Assembly: GCA_033239525.1 (NCBI GenBank)
Contig: BSYO01000008.1
Coordinates: forward strand, 16,166,830-16,230,829
Direction of reading: 5' to 3'
DNA from: Nepenthes gracilis
Lineage: Eukaryota; Streptophyta; Magnoliopsida; Caryophyllales; Nepenthaceae
DNA length: 64,000 nt
The translations under genes were made by a program, and so were the position numbers. The notes beneath the pieces are model-generated. The model made no database searches. It saw only the letters and a program-made list of their open reading frames with translations, and was not told where the DNA came from. Of this stretch, positions 56,201 to 64,000 are shown piece by piece; positions within the stretch are counted from its first letter, which is position 1; every line of letters starts with the position of its first letter.

Positions 56201-58130
56201 ACCTCAGCAAGCTAGATTTGGTTGTAGAGGCCTAGTACACGAGACTCGGGCATTTCGGGTTCTGAGGCAGTGTGGGAGTAAAGGAGGGTCAAATATACAA
56301 AAGCCTTTTTTTTTGGTTCCAGGGAAGTTTGATTTGAACTCATAGTTGCAAGTACATTGAAAAAGGATAGAATTTTATGTGCGCCTTGTGAAATATGTGG
56401 TTTTGGACAAACTGTATGTTGTTTCCACGGTTTCCTTCATTTGCTAGGCAGCCTCATTAACAATTTATTCATTTTTAAATTGTGTTGGATCAAAAGGCTA
56501 AAGGTGATAAACTGATATCTGCAATAGTTTTATGGGAGTTCATATGATCAGAGTAAAATCAAAAGAGGGAAGGGAAAATGTGCATGGTCTAGTGTTCTGT
56601 GCCAATCTCTTCGTAGTTCTTTTTTTAACTAGTTACGTTGCTGGTGCTGTTGTGTCTACTGCTATTCCTTATATTGATATCATACGAACTTCTGATGCAC
56701 AGGGAAACACTGCTGTTTATTTACTTTATGCGCATGCTCGAATTTGCTCAATTATCAGGAAATCTGGTAAAGACGTAGAGGAACTGAAGAAAGTGAGTAG
56801 TTTTCTTCTCTATGATCTAATGATGATATAAATCTGTGTTGACACAACATTATTGAAGTTCCTTAATGAGAGGAGCATTAAGGGAAATTGGCTGAGCCTG
56901 AAGAAATCATCATTATTGTTAGATGCTGAGGGTAAATTGCAACTTTTGTGAAAAGATGGAGTTAAGGTGTTGCTTTTCCGTCCCAGCTTGTGCTGCAAGC
57001 CTGAAAAATAATGTTTCTAGCACCCTTTGCACTTCTTGGAACATCATATTGTGGCACAAGATGAGACGAGATTACCTTCTGGTGTTGGAGAGCACCTAGC
57101 CTTATTCAGCATAAAAAGTATCCCACAGGTGTATTTTAAGCTATAGCTTTAGGATCGTAAGTTAGTTGTGGAATGGTTCAGACTCATATCACTTTCAGCT
57201 GTTCTTTTAAAACAGGTGGGAGAGATAGCTCTAGATCATTCAGATGAGCGTGCATTAGCACTCCATTTGCTTCAATTTTCTGAGGTAACTAATGAGTTTT
57301 TTCTAAGACATCCATCTTACTATTCAAACGTATGCTTGCTTGCACTATATAAAAGGAGTAGCCAGATGTACAAAGCTTCTGCTGTATGCGGTGGCTGGAA
57401 AAGGGTTGGACCAAATCAGGTCTATTATGTGTGGTATTATTTTGCTTATGTAAGAGGTCGTTTGACAACTTGAACTTGCGGCCACTAGGTGGCACAGCGA
57501 CAACCCTATTGTTGTGCTAGTGTTTCCCATCTTACATAGTATATGAAAGGGGTTGCCCGATGTACAAATTGCCTGCTATATGCGGGGTCTGGCTGGGGAA
57601 GGGTTGGACCAAATTGAGTCTATTATGTGTGGTCTTATCTTGCATTATGCAAAATTTCAACGACTTGAACTTGTGGCCACTAGGTAGCACAGCAACAACT
57701 ATCATTGCATTAGTGTTTCCCATCTTATGTAGCATATGCCGATGACTGCAATTCCATTCTGCAGGTTGTTGAGGAGGCTGGCGCTAATCTCTTGCCAAAC
57801 GTGCTGTGTGAATACCTGTACAACTTATCTGAATGTTTCACTAAATTTTATACCAACTGCCCGGTACATCATCTCTGTAGTCTCATCTCTAGTAAGCTTA
57901 ATAGTGAATTGATGATCATGCTATCGTGAATGGAAAGAATCTATCTAAATGGAACATAATCATGATGTATTTTCTGTAAGAGCCTCTTGCTTATATTGAC
58001 CCCTCCAAGAATTTTGCAGGTTGTTGGATCCTCTCAGGAAACTAGCAGATTGTTGCTATGCGAAGCGACTGCATTGGTCATGAGGAAATGCTTCCATCTC
58101 CTTGGAATCACCCCCGTTTACAAGATATAA
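47202..58130 (+). CDS. ArgRS: Arginyl-tRNA synthetase (class I), 18 coding exons, 628 aa
   Basis: It charges tRNA-Arg with arginine. Coding exons: 47202-47292, 47578-47612, 47761-47897, 48054-48129, 48247-48348, 48437-48652, 51546-51626, 52382-52465, 52617-52721, 52856-53034, 53255-53339, 53557-53743, 54070-54139, 55605-55674, 56703-56792, 57216-57284, 57765-57863, 58020-58130. All introns are GT..AG and every phase closes, giving 628 codons plus TAA. Exon 6 holds [15 protein letters not shown] with the HVGH (HIGH) signature. Exon 12 holds [13 protein letters not shown] in the KMSKS position. The C-terminus ends [11 protein letters not shown], the anticodon-binding all-helical domain. Exon 1 encodes [20 protein letters not shown], Ser-rich and without acids, a likely transit peptide. 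An internal ATG at 47604 (ACCATGGCT) gives a 589-aa form. Plant ArgRS proteins of about 590 and 640 aa are known, so both lengths fit. Confidence 0.93.
48927..49233 (+). mobile_element. Au-like SINE with a 123-bp internal tandem duplication in an ArgRS intron
   Basis: The same SINE as at 7603-7762 lies in the intron after the HVGH exon. Flanking words AGCTTGATTCAA (48927-48938) and GCTTGATTCA (49224-49233) match the target duplication of the other copy. Here its first half occurs twice with a 123-bp period: the second AGCTTAATTCAA is at 49050-49061, and each is followed by GGAAACCTTGGARCAATAGT. The duplication is absent from the pseudogene, so it arose after the gene copy was made or was lost there. 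Confidence 0.75.
49671..49830. repeat. Perfect 80-bp tandem duplication in the ArgRS intron
   Basis: 49671-49750 and 49751-49830 are identical by eye, each running from CACATATACATGCAAACAGC to GAAGAGATCCAAT. Identity without any difference points to a very recent event or an assembly effect. Confidence 0.95.
57350..57725 (-). mobile_element. Two tandem Au-like SINE copies in the ArgRS intron before exon 17
   Basis: Each copy, on the minus strand, ends with TTTGTACATC.GGC and holds GGTCCAACCC, CACATAATAGAC and an anticodon-side tRNA-like stretch (GCCACCTAGTGGCC, TTCAAGTTG). This is the Au SINE order in reverse. Copy one is about 57350-57535 and copy two about 57545-57725. The second is flanked by CATAGTATATG and TGTAGCATATG, a plausible 11-bp target duplication with mismatches. 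The copies differ from each other substantially, so they are either two insertions or one old duplication. Confidence 0.65.
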
Positions 58131-58904
58131 CCATTACATTTAAATGGGTGACGTTAAGATAGATGTATTCAACTTACAACCCCCTCCCAAAACAAAAAAA
58201 AAGTGGGGTTACCATGTTGTGATTATTTTTATTTTTGTGAACTGGTTGAGGGTTTGTGGGTGGTCAATGGTGATAGCGTCAGAGTAAGGATGCAGCTACA
58301 GGGAGGTGGAGGTGACGAGGCAATGTTGTGGCCTGCTCATGCGCCCAAGTTGGTTGATGATGTAGCTGTGGTTGAGAGGTGCCTCTCGAACACAGGCAGT
58401 AAAACACGACTGTATTATTTGAAGGCAACTGCTTATTTTTTCTAGTTATGGACAAGGATAAGATTACAGATCATCATAAATGAGGAAGTAATACTATTAG
58501 AAATCGGGATTTGAATATTCTGTGTCGTTATTCTTGTTTGCATGTTGTTTTTGACAATATTTCTTCACCGAGATGAATGCTGCAACTTTGAAGAGTTTGC
58601 CGATGCTGCTTCTTGTAAACTTACCATTTTTGGGAATATTTTGGTCGAAATGCATATGCATGCGCACATTTCATACACTCCGTGCAGAATAAAATCCATG
58701 GTGAATGACATTTCCATGGGAGAAAAATAGCATAAAGATGAACTCTGTGCGATGATTACATCTTGACAGTAATTCTTCTTTCTTTGGGAATTGGTGAGGA
58801 ATTTGCCCCTCAACAACAGCCATATCAACACAGAGTTTAGGTGGAGCTTTGACTCTCCATAAATCAGCCTAAGTTTGTCCTTCATCTGGCCCATCACTCT
58901 CCTT
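58131..58904. other. ArgRS 3' flank, no gene
   Basis: The sequence after the stop codon is the 3' UTR and downstream flank. Open frames at 58203-58445 (plus) and 58565-58897 (minus) show no conserved motif. At about 58905 the sequence changes to a minus-strand gypsy element. Confidence 0.5.
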
Positions 58905-59298
58905 ATAGGTACGGGACGGAGAACTTATGTCAGTATAATTTTTTATTCATGATGGTATACCAACTTATGGTCTTTTTTATGCGCTTAGCCTCATCCGAGT
59001 TTTCTGACAACGTATTGTCAGACAAATATCTTCTATAGGAAGTCATCCAACTTTGCGTATTTGCTATCTGCATTATCTCTGACTTCAAGTCGTCTATGTT
59101 GGAAATTTTTAGGGCTTCATGTGTTTCTTATATGTACTACTCAGGGTTTTTGGTTGCTGCGGCCCTTGCTAGTCGGTCTGGTTTTTCATTCTCTTTCCTT
59201 AAAATGTGAATTACCTCCTTACCATTGAATGTCACTATTAGGTTTAGGACTTTGAAGAGATAATTGGAAAGTTGAGGGCTAGAAGTCTCAAAAATTTC

Positions 59299-59640
59299 TT
59301 ATACTTGGTTGATGACCAGTTCCAAGTTATTGTAGATGATTAAGTTCTTGGCCGAATGCTCTTTGACCAATATGAGTCCAGCAAGCAACGCATCGTATTC
59401 TACAACATTATTGGTTGTTGAGAATTTGAGGATAATTGAATATTTTATTTCTGACCAATCAGAAGTTTTCAGGACCATGTCGGCACTATTGTCCAATTGT
59501 ATTGAAGATTTATCCATGTGCAAGGTCCATACTGGAGCCCTTTGTTGACCATCGGTCTCAACGAGATCGAGGGTTTTCAGAGTTGAGGTTATTTTAACAA
59601 TGAAGTCTGCCAAGACTAAGCCTTTAGGATCGACCTTAGT
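59299..59640 (-). pseudogene. RNase H domain of element B'
   Basis: The open part reads MADFIVKITS, VWTLHMDKSSIQLDNSADMV and STTNNVVEYDALLAGLIL. It aligns with 22915-23170 of the full-length element (LADFIVEAA, VWTLNVDGSST, ATNNVAEYEALLAGL). The catalytic DGSS reads DKSS and GAG reads SAD, so the active site is degraded. Confidence 0.8.
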
Positions 59641-60359
59641 TGAAACTCCACATCAAATTCACCTAACTTAATGGCCACTTGACCAGTCATCCTGACATAT
59701 CCGGCCTCTGTAAGATTCTTTTTAGTAATTGGTCTGTTATAGCAATAATTTTTAGTGCCTAAAAATAGGGACGGAGTTTCCAAGTAGAATACATAAGTGC
59801 CAGAACCATCCTTTTAGTATAAAAATACCAGGTCTTTGGATTAGTCAAGACCTTACTGCCATAATATTCAAGTCGTTGTTCGTCAGATTGTTATCAAATC
59901 AAGATCGAGATCAAAGCAGTGTTAGATATTATAAGGTATAAATACAACTCCTCGTCTTCTTGAGGAGAAGTAAGAAGTAACAAGTTCGAGAGATATTCCT
60001 TCAACTCTCAAAATGCAGTTTCATAGTGGGTCATCCACTGGAAGTCACCGGCCTTTGTCCCTCTCAAGGTTTTGAAAAAAGGCAAATACTTTTCTACTGA
60101 TTTGGTCAAGAAATGGAAGAACACTATCAGTCTTCTGGTAAGTTTTTGGACTTCTTTGATAGTCTAAAATGGTTTCATATCGAGGATAGTCTTGATTTTT
60201 TTAGGATTTACTTCAATCCTTTGATGTAAGATGATGAAACATAAAAATTTTTTCGAGGTCACTCCAAATGTACATTTTGTTGAGTTGAGCTTCATTTAGT
60301 GCGTTCGGAGGACATAGAACGCACTTCCAAATCACGAATATGATTATCTGTTGCTCTAC

Positions 60360-60860
60360 CTTTAACGAGTATGTTGTCCACGTATACTTTATATTTCGTC
60401 TAATTTGAGCTTCGAACATCTTGTTGACAAATCGTTAATAGGTAGTACAAATATTCTTTAGTCCGAAAGGTATGATTTTATAATAGTATATCTTTTGGTT
60501 TGTCATGAACAATATGTGCTTCTTGTTTTCTGAGCTTATTCGGATTTGATTGTAACTCGAATATGCGTCCATAAAACTCAACGGTTCATGTCCAAATGTT
60601 GAGCCTACGAGTTGGTTGATCCTCAGTAGCGAAACGTTATCCTTAGGACATGCTTTGTTGACGTCAAAAAAGTCGATACACATCTTCTACTTCCTATTAC
60701 TTTTCTTGACCATGACTACGTTAGATAATCAGTCCTGGTATTGGTCCTCCCTAATAAATCTAGCATCGAGCAGTTTTTTCATTTCCTCACGGATAGCAAT
60801 TAGTTTCTCAGTTGAGTGATTCTTTCGTTTTTGTCGAACAAGTTTATGACTGGGGCCTAG
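60360..60860 (-). pseudogene. Reverse transcriptase fragment of element B'
   Basis: MCIDFFDVNKACPKDNVSLL, LSFMDAYSSYNQIRIS and IIPFGLKNICTTY are RT motifs in order. The catalytic box near 60375 reads YVDN in place of YVDD, so the enzyme would be inactive even without the stops. Confidence 0.85.
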
Positions 60861-62559
60861 GTCCAACTTATGGACTATTACTTCAGTCAATATTCCTGAC
60901 ATGTCACCGGGTGTCCATGTCCATGTGAAAAACGTCGAAATTTCGCCGGAGAAAACTGATAAGTTAATTTCGGAAGGATTCTGTAAAGAACTTTCTATTT
61001 AAACATACTTCTCTAAATCACTAGGATTTAAGGGGATTTGATAAATAGATTCTCCAGACTAGACTTGTAACAAAGTAATCTCATCATGAATGTTAAGATC
61101 ATCGATTGGTTAGCCGAGGGGTGTCTAAGTGACTTGAGACAGATAACGTATCCATCTAGCTATTTGATCACCAATGACCTTTGCTACACCGTACAAAGTG
61201 GGAAACTTTATTTTTAAATATGGGATCAAGGTTATTACTGTAAAAGTGGTCAGGCAGGGATGTTCGAGGATGACGTTATAGACTGATGGAAAGTTCGCTA
61301 CCAGGAAGGAAAGTATCTTGTAGGCAGTCCTCGAATAAGTTTCTAGCGTAACTTCCAGCCAACAACCCCGTGAACAAGTACTAGCTCCTTGTCCAACTTG
61401 TATAGGGGTCTCTCGGTGTGTTTTATTTGACTCATTTTTAAATCTAATTTTAAATATGTGTCAAGATAAAGTAAATTTCTAAAACTTCTATTATAAACAA
61501 ATACTCGTTTCAATTAATAGTTTATATCACCAACAGAGACGAGTGTAGATATAACCAATAAATCAGAATGAGAAAAGGATACATGAGTTATATTTTCGTT
61601 ATTAAAACTAATGACGTCATCTCTAACTTCTACCCTTAACCTTTTGTGGCTGACAGCCATATTTGGACGATCTGAGGTGTTGCTCTACGCTGGTCACGTC
61701 GTCACCATGTCAATAATCCTGACTGTCACTTGATTTCTTGCCTGTTCAGCTTCATCCCTGTCTGCTCATTCGGAGGTCTGTCCGGGTCTTTGTAGAAATC
61801 AAGTTAGGTGACCTTTCCTGATTAAGTCTTTAATCTTCTTTTGTAGCGTTTGACAATCTTCAGTACTGTAACCCCCACACCGATATTAGTGACAATACTT
61901 TGATTGATCCCCTCCATTTTGGTTCTTTAATGCCTTCGACCATTCGAAGAATTTTTTATCCCGAATCTGTATCAGAATATTGGTACGAAAGTTATTTAAA
62001 GGAGTCAGGTTCAAGAGCTTGAACTCCCTTCGTGCTGTTGGCTCCACCTTCGGCTACTTCCTTGGTCCACGAGAGCCCACGTAGTCTCCATTCTTCATCT
62101 TTTCATCCACCGTCTTCTGGAGAAAATGGTTCACACGCTTTGATTGCTTCATCTCATTGACCTCTTCGACCACTATGTAAGCTCGAGCAATAGTCTCAAC
62201 TTCTCCAGGTCTGCGAATCCTTATGAGCCAAATGCGTAAAGATATCTACACTCAATTTCTTTAATGGTCGATATGAAGACACTCAACTTCATATTATCAG
62301 AGAGCTTGGGTATCTTCCAAGCCTTGGTCATGAATCGTGTTAGGAAGTTCTTCAAACCTTCATTTGACCCCTGCTTGATACGGACAATGTATCATAGTTG
62401 CTTCTCTTCCCTTCGAATGGAGGCGAATTATAACAAGAAGCCGTCGGCCAAATCCTGAAACATCTAAATTGAGTTGGGCTTAAACGAATAGAATCAACTT
62501 TAGGCATCCCCTTTGAGAATTAAGGGAAAGTACAAACACATTACAATCTCATCCAGACC

Positions 62560-62850
62560 TTAAAAGCTCAGGAGAGTGTAGAAATAGTTAAAATGGTCCA
62601 TCGGATCAATGCTCTTATCATAAGGATCCAGGGCCGGCATCTTGAATTTATAAGGGAGTGAACGTGCACAAATCTCTATCATAAATGGCGATATCCACAA
62701 GTCTGTAGTTTGTCCACCAGTGTTCCCTTTGAAAATATGCTGCCACATTTTAACTTTCTTCTTCATTTGAGGAGAAACTGCCATCCTCTTCTCATAGAGG
62801 AAGATCCTCTATTCCAATGGGTTCTATGTGGCATGAGGTTGGACGACTCA
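62560..62850 (-). pseudogene. gag fragment of element B'
   Basis: The frame reads ISPFMIEICARSLPYKFKMP and ALDPYDKSIDPMDHFNYF, the start of the capsid domain of Tat/Athila-type gag ('PF...I...P.KFkmP....YdGt.DP.dHl'). It aligns with EGYDGSKDPMDHLNCF of the full-length element. Gag sequence continues leftward in broken frames to about 61700. Confidence 0.75.
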
Positions 62851-63321
62851 TAACTTTTAGATGGTGCACACTATAAGAGGTTCCTCATTGATATGAAAGC
62901 TCCCTATCATCACGGAAGTAATGGGGATTTTGTCTCTCAGATCCTGTAACTCAAATGACCCTTTAGACATTTCGGGACCTTATTGCTTGATGCAATTTGG
63001 GTCTCAAGGTCTTCAGGCCGACGGCCATTCTTAGTGGGATGCTTCATTCCCCTCTTCCTTCACTTAGATGTCACTGTTTGAAAAGTGAAAGATGGAGCCC
63101 CATTCGGCCGCTCGTCCAATCGTGTGCGATGGTTTGGACAACCTTAAAAATGTTACCCATCCTCAATGCGAGTACACACAGGTCGGAATGATCATCCACG
63201 CGACAATCCATAGGAGGGCAATTGCCATACGAGATGGCATCTTTGATCAGCACACTGACTTATGCTCAAGTGTTTACCATATCATTCTTTGTAGGAGTGT
63301 GGTAGTCGGACTTTTTAGTCA

Positions 63322-63341
63322 TTTCTCACAAACAGCGCCAA
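63322..63341 (-). other. Primer-binding site of element B'
   Basis: On the minus strand TTGGCGCTGTTTGTGAGAAA directly follows the LTR end GTATCA. It is close to the TGGCGCCGTC PBS of the full-length Tat element. Confidence 0.7.
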
Positions 63342-64000
63342 TGATACGTTCTCAGATCCGGATTACTATACGGATTAGTGAGTCAAGAACTATTTCACAT
63401 GGTCCAATCTATCTGAAAAGAGTATGGTCTTCGTATACTCTGAATTTACATCATATACAACATAACAAATAGACAGTCAAAAGATTGAAAGGACTCAATT
63501 TTCAGTATATCTTCCGACATTCAAATCAGTAATCTTTCTTTACGGAGAGAAAATAGAGGATGTAAAGTAAAAATATTTGTAAAATAATTTTTGTGAAGTG
63601 CACTTAATGAAAAGCGTCTTAATAAGAGAGAAAAAATGCACTTGAGGCATCTTAAAATTATTTTTTGCTAACTATTTAGACTTTTGGTTACTCATCCCCC
63701 TTTCCTGTTAGAAAGGAAGGGTGTATATAAAATTAAGTGGCAAGTTGATTTCTTTACTACTGCCCATAGAACCATACAAATGAATAAGAGGATGACGTTC
63801 TACCAACGGTTCTAAACTAGCAGTCAAGTCCATTAAGCTATCCAGATAAGAAAAGAAAGTTGTCAGTTCTGATTGATTAGAGTTGATATCGTCATCGTAT
63901 ATGAAGTGAGCCGTCCGAATTAGACCGATTGGTTCATCTGCCCACTCTGGGCCACATGGGCCAATCGGGACTTAATTCAATTATGAGTTGAATCCTTGAT
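63342..64000 (-). repeat. 5' LTR of element B', cut by the window end
   Basis: It begins TGATACGTTCTC on the plus strand and shares its first 220 bp with the solo LTR at 36114. The other LTR end is outside the window. A GGGCCACATGGGCCAAT stretch lies near the window edge. Confidence 0.65.

Larger units (their letters stand above)
58905..63341 (-). mobile_element. Tat-lineage gypsy element B', internal region, 3'-truncated and decayed
   Basis: Minus orientation: PBS at 63322-63341, gag about 61700-62850, protease about 61000-61350, RT about 60380-60860, RNase H regions about 59300-60100, and an RNase H-to-integrase linker about 58930-59150 (wording equivalent to WMTSYRRYLSDNTL). Integrase and everything after it are missing at 58905, next to the ArgRS 3' flank. 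Its proteins resemble those of the full-length Tat element at 18152, but with many stops and frameshifts. Its LTR family matches the solo LTR at 36114-41851. Confidence 0.8.

Overview
This is a repeat-rich stretch of a flowering-plant nuclear genome. The evidence is spliced genes with GT..AG introns, a plant-type DEAD-box RNA helicase with an RGG/RS tail, an 18-exon arginyl-tRNA synthetase, a TOR-kinase fragment, Au-like SINEs and several layers of Ty3/gypsy (Tat and Tekay/Del-like), Ty1/copia and LINE sequence. The species cannot be told from the sequence.

Layout. 1-3.5 kb: degenerate noncoding DNA with short tandem duplications and a LINE remnant. 3.7-4.9 kb: the last coding exon of the helicase; its earlier exons are not seen, so they lie outside the window or are lost. 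6.1-8.2 kb: a broken partial copy of the first exons of ArgRS. 8.2-10.0 kb: an LTR followed by an antisense chimera of two host-gene fragments, one of them TOR. 10.0-16.9 kb: the 3' part of a Tat element, its polypurine tract split by a 2.56 kb solo LTR. 16.9-30.9 kb: a degenerate copia element split by a full-length 12.3 kb Tat element (18152-30450, TSD ATTAA) that has PBS, gag, protease, RT, RNase H, DD(35)E integrase, an antisense ORF module and a polypurine tract, but several frameshifts and at least one nonsense codon. 31-35.9 kb: AT-rich decayed repeats. 35.9-47.1 kb: a minus-strand Tekay/Del-like element whose 3' LTR is split by a second LTR, itself split by a third LTR-like element. 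47.2-58.1 kb: an apparently intact ArgRS gene. 58.9-64.0 kb: a minus-strand, decayed, 3'-truncated Tat element running off the window.

How the pieces relate. The only complete host gene is ArgRS. Its coding sequence can begin at an upstream ATG giving a transit-peptide-like leader (628 aa) or at an internal Kozak-like ATG (589 aa), a layout that fits supply of both organelles and cytosol. A 5' fragment of the same gene lies about 41 kb away. It shares a SINE insertion with the parent, has lost the leader exon and carries a frameshift in its third ancestral exon, so it is a pseudogene. Retrotransposon insertions bound both host loci: an LTR ends about 120 bp before the ArgRS leader ATG, and another LTR begins exactly where the pseudogene copy stops.

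Most interesting. The 8.9-10.0 kb antisense chimera joins a TOR FAT-domain segment to a segment of another conserved protein without visible introns, next to an LTR and its polypurine tract. It looks like a retrotransposon-mediated gene capture. All identifications come from reading translations by eye; none was confirmed by database search.
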